A stretch of DNA of 64,000 bases, taken from NCBI GenBank assembly GCA_000155695.1, contig DS990592.1:372001-436000 (forward strand), read 5' to 3'. How positions within the stretch are numbered: the stretch's first letter is position 1; every line of letters begins with the position of its first letter. Made by a program: the position numbers and the translations under genes. The stretch comes from Verrucomicrobiia bacterium DG1235 (GTDB lineage: Bacteria; Verrucomicrobiota; Verrucomicrobiia; Opitutales; Opitutaceae). Positions 36,880 through 46,146 of the stretch are shown here, one piece after another. A model generated the notes under the pieces. The model was given only the letters and a program-made list of their open reading frames with translations. It was not told the origin of the DNA and searched no databases.

Positions 36880-36890
36880 CACTACAAACT

Positions 36891-38066
36891 ATGATTACAG
36901 CAGACCCCCGCCCCAAACTAACAGTACGAGAGTATCCAAAAACTTCGTACGCAGACTATTATATTACTGTAACGCCCGTCGCAAACGGATCTGTGTCAGA
37001 GCTCGTTGAGGGCCTCTACGAGCAGCTGATTTCCGTTTTGAATGAGAATCAGGTACAGGTGATTCAAGAGAAAATTCATGGTAATGCATCCGTCCTAGAG
37101 GAGTTCACCTCGACGCGCACGCGGATTCTAGAGGCTGCTGGAATGGATGCGGAATTGCCATTTACCTATATCGAAGGCCGCTCGCTTGAGCAGCAGGAAA
37201 TATCGAGTATCCAGGTTTGGGGCGTGCGTAGTTTTGAAGATACGACGCTTGTGCGAACCGATGAAGATCCCGTTGCGCCTGCGCGCGTTTTCAAGGGTGA
37301 CGGTTACCAGCTGGTTTATTGCCCGCGCATTCATGGATTTGACGAGTCAAACCCAGACGACAAGGGCTGCGTGACGCATCAATGTGAAACGGTGTTTGAG
37401 AGAACGACAGCTGCCATGAGTCGCTATGGTATGTCGTTTAAGGATGTGGCTCGGACGTGGATCTATTCGAGGAGGCTCTTGGACTGGTACGGCGAGTTTA
37501 ATCGTATCCGTACGAATCATTTTCATAAGGTAGGGATCTATTCGACGGGTAAGGATCCGGTTTTCCCTGCGAGCACTGGTATCCAGGGGCGCTTTTCCGA
37601 TGAGGATATTTTCCTAGATGCTCTAGCGGTAGGGGGTGATTCTGAAAACGGGTTTAAAATGGAGCCGGTGGTTACGAGTTCCCGTCAGCATCAGGCATTT
37701 GGATACGGATCCGCTTTCTCTCGCGGCATGGTGGTTGCCCACGAAGGTTATAAAACGGTCTACATCTCAGGCACGGCGAGCATCAATGTGCTCGGAGACA
37801 GCACCTACATTGGTGATACGGAGATGCAAACTTTGGATACCTTGATGAATATCGCAGCGATTCTAGAGGACCATGGTGGAAGCCTTCGCGATATTTGCAT
37901 GGGTACAGTATACTGTAAGAATCGGGAGTCATACGAAGCGTTTAAGAGCACCATGCGAATGCTGGGAATTCCGCCGATGCCAATTGTCTGCGTGGAAGCG
38001 GATGTCTGCCGTCACGAGCTGTTGATCGAGATCGAAGTGGTGGGGATGATAAAGGATAGCGAGTGA
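36891..38066 (+). CDS. Chorismatase (FkbO/Hyg5)-like RidA-fold protein
   Basis: 391 residues, two RidA-like halves. Landmarks such as FPASTGIQGRF, the RQHQAFGYGSAFSRGMVV stretch, VYISGTASI, GDTEMQTLDTLMNIAAIL and a late VCVEADVCRHELLIEIE match the chorismatase/XanB2-type family, which splits chorismate to pyruvate plus a hydroxybenzoate or cyclohexadiene acid. No signal peptide: cytoplasmic, unlike the rest of the operon. ATG 36891 follows the FGE-like stop by 11 bp, and a terminator follows the gene, so it is the last gene of the operon. Its link to periplasmic haem chemistry is unclear. Exact reaction type not assigned. Confidence 0.7.
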   Translation: MITADPRPKLTVREYPKTSYADYYITVTPVANGSVSELVEGLYEQLISVLNENQVQVIQEKIHGNASVLEEFTSTRTRILEAAGMDAELPFTYIEGRSLEQQEISSIQVWGVRSFEDTTLVRTDEDPVAPARVFKGDGYQLVYCPRIHGFDESNPDDKGCVTHQCETVFERTTAAMSRYGMSFKDVARTWIYSRRLLDWYGEFNRIRTNHFHKVGIYSTGKDPVFPASTGIQGRFSDEDIFLDALAVGGDSENGFKMEPVVTSSRQHQAFGYGSAFSRGMVVAHEGYKTVYISGTASINVLGDSTYIGDTEMQTLDTLMNIAAILEDHGGSLRDICMGTVYCKNRESYEAFKSTMRMLGIPPMPIVCVEADVCRHELLIEIEVVGMIKDSE

Positions 38067-38109
38067 TCGTTCTTCTACCCTGATTGGCTGAGTAAAGTTG
38101 AAGCAATAA

Positions 38110-38137
38110 GGCGTCTCTGCAAAAGGGACGCTTTTTT
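38110..38137 (+). terminator. Terminator of the cytochrome operon
   Basis: 7-bp stem (38111-38117 with 38125-38131, one G-T pair) followed by six T (38132-38137), about 45 bp after the chorismatase-like stop. Confidence 0.75.
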
Positions 38138-38509
38138 GTGTCTTGGGGTTTGTGAGTCGATTTAGTTTGGACTGAAAAAGTCTTATCGATGGGAGGTCAC
38201 GATTCGGAAACGTGGCTTTATGAGATTTGTATCGCTGTAGTTGGAAAGCTGTTACCTAGGGGTTGTGCGGGCGGCTTGGAAGGGTGATATTCGATGATGC
38301 CCCTGCAGTTAGCGATGGATGCGTGTTCGATTGGAAACGCTGGGTTCACAGTGGTATAAGTGTCGTTTATTAGAAGTTCTCGATGCTTCGCACCCGGCTT
38401 TGATTCTCGACTCGAGATACTGCTGCGATTATGAAGATGGTCCTTCCTGCATCTAGCCATTTTGCTATCCAGCAGTGTTACCCCCGTGTTTCAGGACCGA
38501 TCAGATTCG
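38138..38509. other. 372-bp promoter region of the sigma-kinase pair
   Basis: No credible coding frame. Probably contains the promoter of the ECF sigma gene; no clear -35/-10 boxes recognised. Confidence 0.3.
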
Positions 38510-39064
38510 ATGGAACTCCAGTCTGCAGATCAACGAAGTCGCGTTGATCTGACCATTACGTTGTATGGTGAGCTTCGAAAACTCGCGGCGGTTCGCATGG
38601 CTGAGCAGCCAAAGCCCCAGACGCTGCAAGCCACGGCTCTCTTACATGAGGCGTGGATGCGGCTGGGCGGGGATGAGCAGCCCGATTGGAACGACCGGCA
38701 GCATTTGTTTGCGGCTGTGGCGAAGACGATGCGGCACATACTAGTCGATCGGGCTCGATGGAGAAAGCGGGTGAGGCATGGCGGGCGAATGCGACGCGTC
38801 GATCTCAGTTCTTGGAATTGGGAGCGAATTGACGAGCATGCGATTGAGAAAGGCGATGATACGCTTCTTTTGGTAAATGACGCTTTAGAGAGTCTGGCGG
38901 CTGGAGACCCGGAAACTGCGAAGCTCGTGGAGTTGCACTTTTTCGTGGGTCTTACTGTTGGTGAGGCGGCTGAATCGCTTGGGATCTCAGAGCGGACTGC
39001 GCAGCGCCGTCTTGCTTTTGCTCGGGCGTGGCTTGGGCGGGCAATCAAGGAAGCGGACGTTTAG
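38510..39064 (+). CDS. ECF-type RNA polymerase sigma factor (TIGR02999-like)
   Basis: 184 residues from ATG 38510. It shows the family's TLQATALLHEAWMRLGG and the RQHLFAAVAKTMRHILVDRARWRKRVRHGG stretch of region 2, and region 4 (VELHFFVGLTVGEAAESLGISERTAQRRLAFARAWL). This ECF group typically sits beside Ser/Thr kinase genes in Planctomycetota, Acidobacteriota and Verrucomicrobiota, and activity is thought to be set by that kinase rather than by an anti-sigma factor. The kinase starts 9 bp downstream. Confidence 0.88.
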   Translation: MELQSADQRSRVDLTITLYGELRKLAAVRMAEQPKPQTLQATALLHEAWMRLGGDEQPDWNDRQHLFAAVAKTMRHILVDRARWRKRVRHGGRMRRVDLSSWNWERIDEHAIEKGDDTLLLVNDALESLAAGDPETAKLVELHFFVGLTVGEAAESLGISERTAQRRLAFARAWLGRAIKEADV

Positions 39065-39073
39065 GAGAGTGTG

Positions 39074-42000
39074 ATGGCGAATCGACCCACAGTCGGGAGT
39101 TTGTCGCGACTTCGAAAGTTGTTCGAAGAGATTTGTGAACTGTCGGAAGAGGAACGCTCGAAGTACATTGAAAAGGCCTGTGGCGATAATGTTGATCTAC
39201 GAAACGAGCTTATTGAGCTTCTGCGAGAGTTTGATTCTGTTGATTCGGCGTTTGATGATTTGGCGAAGGGAATGATTTGGCCGGCCTTGAGTGTTCTCTG
39301 TGATGATCCTGCTAAGTTCCACGACTTGATCGAAGGCGTTGATACAGCGATGGAGCTCATGGAGGACTCGCTGATAGGTAAGACGATTTCCCATTTTGAG
39401 ATACTCGAGCCAATCGGTAGAGGCGGCATGGGAATTGTATACAAGGCGCGCGACACTGACTTGGATCGTCTTGCCGCTTTGAAGTTTCTTCCTCCTTCGC
39501 TGGGCGCGGATGAACGGTCCAAGGAGCGGTTCATTCGTGAGGCTAAGGTTGCCTCTGGTTTGGACCATCCGAATATCGCGACTGTTTACGAGATCGGCGA
39601 AACAGAGGACCATCAGCTTTTTATCGCAATGGGATATTATCCCGGAAAGTCGCTCAAGGAAATGGTCAGCAAGGGGCCGCTTGGTCTTGATCAAGCGCTG
39701 GAGTATGCGATCCAGCTCGCTAGCGGCTTGGAGAAGGCGCATGAGAACGGTGTCATCCATCGAGATGTTAAGCCCGGCAATATTATGGTCACGGAAGGGG
39801 ATCGCGTGGTTCTGCTCGATTTCGGATTGGCCAAACTGTCACATGAGTCTGGATACACGGTGTTGGGGGAGTTGGCTGGAACGATTTCCTACATGTCTCC
39901 CGAGCAAGCGAACGGAAGCTCGATTGATAGTCGAACGGATATATGGTCATTCGGGGTCGTCCTTTATGAACTGCTTACGGGGCGAACGCCATTCGAAGGC
40001 TCGAACACTCAATCAATTATTCGAGCCATTCTCGAAGATCCGCCGAAGCGTCCTAGTCAATTCGCTGCCACGCTTTCCGGACCGATAGAGTCTGTTATTG
40101 GTGGGTGCTTGGCTAAGGATCCAGAATCTAGATACGTCAGCGCGAATGATTTGCTCGAGGATTTGTTGAAATCGCGGGAGGGACTCGACTTGGGGAGAAG
40201 AAAGGGAAAGGGAACGTGGAGGGACCGGAAGCTGATTGGAGGAAAGTCCGCGTGGATTGTCTCGGGTTTGGCGCTTGCGCTTGCGGCGGGGCTTTGGTCG
40301 TTCTCCACCGCTGAGCGTGGGTACGCCTTCTCTCGGGTCGAGAGCGGACCACTGGTTGAGACAAAGGGCAATTTCGTCGATGCTGCTTGGGCGGATTTTG
40401 ACAGCGACGGGTGGATCGATGTTGTTGTGGGAAACCAGGGAGAGGGGCGTTCATCGAATGTGTATAGAAACGATGGAGGCAGCGGTTTTGTTCGGATCAC
40501 GGATAGCGCTCTTGCGGCTGAGCCGGTGGGCGGTTTCTCTTTGGCGGAAGCGGATTATGACAACGATGGTGATGTCGACTTGTTCGTAGCCTCGGATATC
40601 GGCACTGACAGCTTTTTCCGAAATGAAGGAGATTGGCAGTTTACGCGTATAAGGGAGGGCGACTGGGTTTCGAAAGCGGGCGAATCGCATCACGCCACCT
40701 GGGGTGATTTTGATACGGATGGGTTTCTGGATTTGTATGTTGCGAATTATGGAGCGGAGAGGCCTGAGGTGAATTTTTTATATCGCAATTCCGGTGATGG
40801 AGTCATGTTGCCAATTCAGACGAGCGCGAATGATGTGCCCGGTCATTCGCATGGAAGTTTGTGGAGCGACTATGACAAGGACGGGGATCCTGATCTGTTT
40901 GTTTCTGGACAGCCGTATCTTTTGTATCGGAATGATGGGGACGGTACGTTTGTGGGTGTTGATCAAGAGGCGGGTGGGATTCCGTCTGCGAAGGAGGATG
41001 TAGATGTGTTCGGCTTTACCGCTGATTTCGATAATGATGGGGATTTGGATTTTCTACAGACAACCTGGCAGCCCGAACCGAGCGTTCTACTCTACAGGAA
41101 TGAGGACGGGGCGCGGTTCGTTGATGTCACTCACATCCTGCCATCTTTGGGTGCAATAAAGGCGATGGGCGGATATTGGGGAGACTATAACAACGATGGC
41201 TATTTGGATGTTTTTATTACGGTTCGTGATGGTCCGAACATACTATTGCGAAACGAGCGGGGTCGCCAATTTTTAGTTGAGCCGAAGTCGGTAGCGACTG
41301 AGAGCGGTCTTTGGACCGCAGGAGCTAACTGGGTGGATGTCGATAATGATGGGGATCTGGACTTGATGACTGCCAACGGAATCTATGCCGAGTTTGGTCA
41401 GCCCTGCGAACTGTTCCTGAACGAAGGAGGAGACAATAATTGGCTGTGCGTCAGCCTAGAGGGCAAGAAGTCGAATCGGTCTGGAATTGGGGCGAAGGTA
41501 AAAGCCCTGGTGACTATCGAGGGTAGACCAATGAATCTGTTGCGAGAAAATGCGAATCAGAGTTTTGTTTCCAAGTTGCACTTTGGCTTGGGAAATGCGG
41601 ATACCGTCGAAGTGCTGCAGGTGGAGTGGCCGTCTGGCATCGTGCAGACACTAGAGAACATTTCAGTTAATCAATATCTCACCATAGCTGAAGAAGAAGA
41701 AGAGGAGTTAGGGGCTAGTAGAAGCGAGGAAGCAAGTTTTGTGTCCTTCACGCAAATCACGGAGGGTTCGTTGGTAGAGACTAGCGGTCAATTTGTAAAT
41801 ATCACTTGGGGAGATATCGATGGCGATGGTTTGCTTGATGCTGCGATTACGGATCTTAGTGAGGGAGGGTTTCTGCAATTGTACATGAATGATGGAGACG
41901 ATCAGTTTCATCGGGTCACTGAAGGCGAGATCGTAAACGATCCTTTTGGCCCTTGGGGAATTCGGTGGGTCGACTATGACAATGATGGAGACTTGGATGC

Positions 42001-43150
42001 CTATGTTTTGTGCGATGAAGGAACGCCAAACCGCTTTTATCAAAATAACGGTAGCGGAGCGTTTACCCGAGTTTTCGAAGGAGAGTGGGTCAGTTTGCCT
42101 TCTTCGTCTCATTGCGCTTCTTGGGGCGACTATGATAGAGATGGCTGGCTCGATTTGTATGTAGCAAATGCTGGACTTGAAGTGTTCGAATCGAACTGGC
42201 TTTTCAGGAACCTAGAGGGAAAGGGGATGGAGAGAGTTGATTCTGTGGCAACTCGTATCGAAGCGAAGACTCACGGTAGTCTTTTCAGCGATTTTAATGG
42301 CGATGGTCACTTAGATCTTCTTGTAGGCGGGCAAGATCCATTGATGTTCCGAAACGACGGATCCGGAAAATTCGTTGGAATGGGAGCCGCAGACTGGGGG
42401 ATTCCTGAATACACCGAAGATACGGATATGGGGTTGAATACGGCGGATTACGATAACGATGGAGATTTGGATATCGTGTATGTCACTTGGCGGCCGAGCC
42501 CGAGCCTTCTTTTATATAGAAACGATCAAAATCGCGTTTATCAAGAGGCGACTCATTCCCTGCCGTCGGGTGTTGTGGCTCGACCAATTGGAGTGGCGTG
42601 GGGAGACTGTGACAATGATGGATTTATTGATATGCTTGTGACTAATTTAATAGGAAAAAATCTACTGTATCGAAACAATAGAAACGGAACGTTTTCGCAT
42701 ATAGTTGATAGTCCAGTGGCTGATTTAAGAAATGTATCCGTTGATAGCGCGTGGGTCGACTATGACAATGATGGAGATTTGGACCTATCTGTGGCGAATG
42801 GAGTTTTTAGTGTTTTTGGACAGAAATGTGAATTATATCGAAACGAAGGAAACTCTAATAATTGGATTACCATTAGACTCGTTGGAATCGAATCTAATCG
42901 CTACGGAATAGGAGCTAAAGCTTTTGCCCGTGTCAGGATCAGGGAGGCCGACATGGTCTTGTTGCGTGAGTTGCAGATAGGTGGAAACGCGAATAACGGG
43001 ACGGATCATCGAATTCACTTTGGGTTGGGGGACGCCTCGCATATTGACTTGCTGCGAATCGTTTGGCCAACGGGTAGAGTTCAGGAGCTGACGAATGTGT
43101 CGGTGAATCAGTTTCTAACAGTCACAGAAAACGTTTCGGAGACGCATTGA
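39074..43150 (+). CDS. Membrane Ser/Thr kinase with duplicated FG-GAP/ASPIC ectodomain
   Basis: About 1358 residues; ATG 39074 has AGGAG 7 bp upstream (a GTG lies at 39071). An N-terminal helical region (1-95) is typical of sigma-linked kinases; the kinase domain (about 105-375) has GRGGMG, the Lys in AALKFL, HRDVKPGN and DFGLAK, and looks active. One membrane helix (about 394-412) follows. The outer part consists of two homologous halves (about 415-870 and 890-1355), each with several DxDxDGxxD calcium-binding FG-GAP/VCBS repeats and a closing ASPIC/UnbV domain (VNQYLTI; VNQFLTV). It is a receptor whose outside part should bind a ligand in a calcium-dependent way and signal to the adjacent ECF sigma factor. 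Confidence 0.85.
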   Translation: MANRPTVGSLSRLRKLFEEICELSEEERSKYIEKACGDNVDLRNELIELLREFDSVDSAFDDLAKGMIWPALSVLCDDPAKFHDLIEGVDTAMELMEDSLIGKTISHFEILEPIGRGGMGIVYKARDTDLDRLAALKFLPPSLGADERSKERFIREAKVASGLDHPNIATVYEIGETEDHQLFIAMGYYPGKSLKEMVSKGPLGLDQALEYAIQLASGLEKAHENGVIHRDVKPGNIMVTEGDRVVLLDFGLAKLSHESGYTVLGELAGTISYMSPEQANGSSIDSRTDIWSFGVVLYELLTGRTPFEGSNTQSIIRAILEDPPKRPSQFAATLSGPIESVIGGCLAKDPESRYVSANDLLEDLLKSREGLDLGRRKGKGTWRDRKLIGGKSAWIVSGLALALAAGLWSFSTAERGYAFSRVESGPLVETKGNFVDAAWADFDSDGWIDVVVGNQGEGRSSNVYRNDGGSGFVRITDSALAAEPVGGFSLAEADYDNDGDVDLFVASDIGTDSFFRNEGDWQFTRIREGDWVSKAGESHHATWGDFDTDGFLDLYVANYGAERPEVNFLYRNSGDGVMLPIQTSANDVPGHSHGSLWSDYDKDGDPDLFVSGQPYLLYRNDGDGTFVGVDQEAGGIPSAKEDVDVFGFTADFDNDGDLDFLQTTWQPEPSVLLYRNEDGARFVDVTHILPSLGAIKAMGGYWGDYNNDGYLDVFITVRDGPNILLRNERGRQFLVEPKSVATESGLWTAGANWVDVDNDGDLDLMTANGIYAEFGQPCELFLNEGGDNNWLCVSLEGKKSNRSGIGAKVKALVTIEGRPMNLLRENANQSFVSKLHFGLGNADTVEVLQVEWPSGIVQTLENISVNQYLTIAEEEEEELGASRSEEASFVSFTQITEGSLVETSGQFVNITWGDIDGDGLLDAAITDLSEGGFLQLYMNDGDDQFHRVTEGEIVNDPFGPWGIRWVDYDNDGDLDAYVLCDEGTPNRFYQNNGSGAFTRVFEGEWVSLPSSSHCASWGDYDRDGWLDLYVANAGLEVFESNWLFRNLEGKGMERVDSVATRIEAKTHGSLFSDFNGDGHLDLLVGGQDPLMFRNDGSGKFVGMGAADWGIPEYTEDTDMGLNTADYDNDGDLDIVYVTWRPSPSLLLYRNDQNRVYQEATHSLPSGVVARPIGVAWGDCDNDGFIDMLVTNLIGKNLLYRNNRNGTFSHIVDSPVADLRNVSVDSAWVDYDNDGDLDLSVANGVFSVFGQKCELYRNEGNSNNWITIRLVGIESNRYGIGAKAFARVRIREADMVLLRELQIGGNANNGTDHRIHFGLGDASHIDLLRIVWPTGRVQELTNVSVNQFLTVTENVSETH

Positions 43151-43251
43151 TATTCCTGTGAAATTTTTTGGCGGAATGTAGAGTGAAACAGCGTTTCTGG
43201 AGGCAGGGGAGCATTCTGCTCTCTATTCGCTAACGATTATTGGAGGTAAAT

Positions 43252-44388
43252 ATGAAACGAATCATTATTGTCGGAGGAATAGCGAGCGCGCTCCTATTTG
43301 CTCCCATTCTCGCATTCGCTTGTCCATCGGCCTTTGGGGGACTCGCCAAAGGAGAAACTGAAGTCGTCTATACGTTCGAGAGCGAGCCGCCATTCGCTGC
43401 ATCGCCTGAAGGGATCGCGATAGATCGACGAGGAAATAAAATCGTAACGTTGCGTACCCTTGACACGGATACAGGAGTAATAGTTGGGAACGAACTCGTG
43501 AAAATCGATCGTTGGGGAGGAGCAACAGTGATAGCGGATTTCGGTCCTGCTGAGCCGGGGCTTCTTGGCGCTCTCGGCGTGATCGTCGATCGTTGGGGGA
43601 ATGCCTATGTGGCCGTTGCTTCTGGTACGGCGACGCATGGCGTATGGAGAGTGGATCCCGACGGGGAAATGAGACATCTCGACGGGTCCGAAGGGATCTT
43701 TGTCCCCAATACCTTGACCTTTGACAATCGAGGTAATCTCTACGTTTCAGACAGCTATCCACTCGACCCGAGTGAGCCTGGCCTGATCTGGCGCTATGGG
43801 AGGCGAGGTCGCGTATTCGAAATCTGGGCAAGCGACCATTTGCTGGCCCCGGACCCGATCAATGATCCTTTGAGCCCGCCGCCACCCGCGCCGTCGTTTC
43901 CGTTGCCTGGCGTCAATGGCATCGCGTTCTATCCGCCGAATCATATCTACGCGGTGAACTCGGAAAAGAATCTTGTGCTGCATGTGCCTATCATGTCCGA
44001 CGGCACTGCGGGCGCGGTTGAGACGATCGTCGGAACTTATCCGCCGGTTGGGCCTCCGGATATGCTTTTCGCGCCCGATGGTCTGGCGGTAGATGTTCGT
44101 GGCAATCTCTACACAGTAAATCCGCCAGCTGGCTTCACGGGATTCCCTGTTTCGCCGCTGGTGAAGATCGACCCCAGAACTGGAGAGGTTGAAGCGATCG
44201 TCGACCCTATCGCCGCTCCGATCGATGACTTCGACTTTCCGACTAGTCTCGCGTTTGGGACGCGGTTTAAAGATCGGAAAACGGTGTTTACGGTAGGCAC
44301 GTCGAGTATCGCTTTCGGACTGCCTCCCGGAGCTGGCCCAAGAATCACTCAAGTGGGCGTAGGCGTCCCTGGTCGAATCGGACGCTAG
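43252..44388 (+). CDS. Exported NHL/SMP-30-type propeller protein
   Basis: 378 residues. ATG 43252 has the clear Shine-Dalgarno GGAGG (43242-43246). Signal peptide about 1-24 (cleavage after LAFA). The rest is repeats with DRWGNAYVAV, DNRGNLYVSDSYPL and DVRGNLYTVNPP, the pattern of an NHL-type six-bladed propeller, like gluconolactonase-fold proteins. Function unknown; lactonase activity is possible. It lies 100 bp after the kinase gene and could be one of its targets or partners. Confidence 0.7.
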   Translation: MKRIIIVGGIASALLFAPILAFACPSAFGGLAKGETEVVYTFESEPPFAASPEGIAIDRRGNKIVTLRTLDTDTGVIVGNELVKIDRWGGATVIADFGPAEPGLLGALGVIVDRWGNAYVAVASGTATHGVWRVDPDGEMRHLDGSEGIFVPNTLTFDNRGNLYVSDSYPLDPSEPGLIWRYGRRGRVFEIWASDHLLAPDPINDPLSPPPPAPSFPLPGVNGIAFYPPNHIYAVNSEKNLVLHVPIMSDGTAGAVETIVGTYPPVGPPDMLFAPDGLAVDVRGNLYTVNPPAGFTGFPVSPLVKIDPRTGEVEAIVDPIAAPIDDFDFPTSLAFGTRFKDRKTVFTVGTSSIAFGLPPGAGPRITQVGVGVPGRIGR

Positions 44389-44617
44389 CCCTTTTCTTTG
44401 CGGTAACTGCTATCGCCGGCCCTGCCGGTACTCCAGAGAGGATGGATTTTTCTCCGAGAAAGTGTCAGGTTAGGGTCGGCTTTCGCGTTGGTATGGGTCG
44501 AAGCTTTTGGCTGACCTGATGTTCGCGAAACTTCATTAGAGTTTGCTCGAAAAGAGGGTATTCACTGCGAATTGTAGACAAATGGCTTTTGCGCCTTAGG
44601 TCATGTTGGATGACCCA

Positions 44618-45055
44618 TCAGGTTCTGTTCTCAAGCTTGGAATTCGCGTTTGGATTCTTTTCCCGTGATCTTACTTTTTCCTGTTGCTTCAGCCATTTCC
44701 GAGCTTGTTCGAGGGTTTCGCAGATGTGGAACTTCCATGTGATGTTCATCCGGAGGCAAGTAGAGACATATTGCTGAAAAACATCTCTGACTTCTGGTTT
44801 GGTGCCAACGAGCACGACTGAGAGGCTCTTCAGATAGGCGCACATGCCGATGTCGTTAGAGGCTATTTTGGTGATGCCTTGCGCGGGCAATATGAATGCG
44901 TCGATATCGGTACCATCCAAGATCTGGTAGAGGCAATCGTCGCAGCGCGGGTCGTTGGAGAAATTGACATTTTTGGCCTTAATTTCCCATTCAGGAACCT
45001 CGCCCCAGAACCTGCAGTAGAATCCGCGTTCTTCCCATGAGTACTCGAATGGCAT
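44618..45055 (-). CDS. STAS/SpoIIAA-like small protein, function unknown
   Basis: 145 residues. It opens with EYSWEERGFYCRFWGEVP, then helices and a strand (DIDAFILPAQG) and ends in a Lys-rich tail. The pattern is that of SpoIIAA-like (STAS-related) proteins found singly in many environmental bacteria. No catalytic residues known. Cytoplasmic. The ATG at 45055 follows the terminator of the mscS-like gene, so it is its own unit. Confidence 0.5.
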   Translation of the reverse strand: MPFEYSWEERGFYCRFWGEVPEWEIKAKNVNFSNDPRCDDCLYQILDGTDIDAFILPAQGITKIASNDIGMCAYLKSLSVVLVGTKPEVRDVFQQYVSTCLRMNITWKFHICETLEQARKWLKQQEKVRSREKNPNANSKLENRT

Positions 45056-45082
45056 TGTATGAAGGAAACTTTAGGTTTTAAA

Positions 45083-45107
45083 GCCCAGCTCGATTGTCGA
45101 GCTGGGC
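45083..45107 (-). terminator. Hairpin terminator of the mscS-like gene
   Basis: A perfect 11-bp stem (45083-45093 with 45097-45107) with a 3-base loop. On the minus strand it is followed by TTTAAAA, so it may be a weak terminator after the mscS-like stop at 45189. Confidence 0.6.
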
Positions 45108-45188
45108 AGGTTTGGACTACTTATGTCCCCAATGAAAGTGGTTCTGCGAAGTAGCCGTTTATGTATCGAAAGCGTAACTACACTAGTA

Positions 45189-46031
45189 TTAGGTAGCTGC
45201 TTTCTTTCCCTCTTCTGTTTGGGCAGGGAAAAGGTGGACGTCTGTTTGAGGATAGGGGATCGATAGTCCCTCTTCGTCGAATTTGAGTTTTACCGCTTCG
45301 TGCGTGTCGAAATACACATTCCAGTAGTCCGCTGCATCGACCCAAGGTCGCACGGTGAAATTCACGCTGTTGTCGCCTAGCTCCGAAACCGCTACTACGT
45401 ATGCTGGGTCTTTCAGGACACGCTCGTCGTTGTCGAGGATATCCTGCAGAACTCTCTTGGCTTGACGGATGTCGTCGTCGTAGCCGCATCCGAAGGTCAT
45501 GTCTACGCGACGGGTGGACTTGGCGGAGAAGTTGGTTATCGCTCCACCCATCATTTGCGAATTTGGAATGATGATCACCTTGTTGTCAGGCGTGCGCATG
45601 TTGGTGGTGAGGATGGAGATTTCCTCCACGATTCCGAAGACGCCTCCACCGTCGACCGCGTCGCCTTTTTTGAAGGGGCGGAACATGATGATGAGCACTC
45701 CAGAGGCGAAGTTCGCCAAAGAACCTTGAAGGGCCAAGCCAACTGCCAAGCCAGCAGCTCCCAGTATTGCGACGAAGGAAGTTGTCTTGACCCCCAGGTA
45801 GTCAAGCGTGACTAGAATCACGCAGACCATGAGTATCATATAAATGCCATTTCCGAGGAAGCTGACGAGAGTGTCGTCCATGTTGGACTTCTTCATCGCT
45901 TTTTTGATCAGTTTGGTGATCTTGTGAGCGACCCATTTTCCTATGATGAAAATCGCGATGGCGATCCCGAGGGTGATGAGGAAGTCTAGGCCGTCTGTCT
46001 GCAGCCAATTCATGATTTTTTCTGTATCCAT
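45189..46031 (-). CDS. MscS-type small-conductance mechanosensitive channel
   Basis: 280 residues, the usual MscS length. Three membrane helices (about 15-35, 60-80, 85-108); the third carries the Gly/Ala-rich pore helix (AILGAAGLAVGLALQGSLANFASG), and the cytoplasmic beta domain reads VDGGGVFGIVEEISILTTNMRTPDN, NSQMMGGAITNFS. It releases solutes when membrane tension rises. A second MscS-like gene lies 1.3 kb upstream on the same strand. Confidence 0.92.
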   Translation of the reverse strand: MDTEKIMNWLQTDGLDFLITLGIAIAIFIIGKWVAHKITKLIKKAMKKSNMDDTLVSFLGNGIYMILMVCVILVTLDYLGVKTTSFVAILGAAGLAVGLALQGSLANFASGVLIIMFRPFKKGDAVDGGGVFGIVEEISILTTNMRTPDNKVIIIPNSQMMGGAITNFSAKSTRRVDMTFGCGYDDDIRQAKRVLQDILDNDERVLKDPAYVVAVSELGDNSVNFTVRPWVDAADYWNVYFDTHEAVKLKFDEEGLSIPYPQTDVHLFPAQTEEGKKAAT

Positions 46032-46146
46032 TTTGTAATTCTTAATGATTAGTTTTCGAGTCGAGGTCTGTTGGAGTTCCTAGGCCGCTCTTTAGAGGCT
46101 AGCTGCCTTGCGTATTGTCACATTTTTTTCGCAATCGCTTTTCGGA

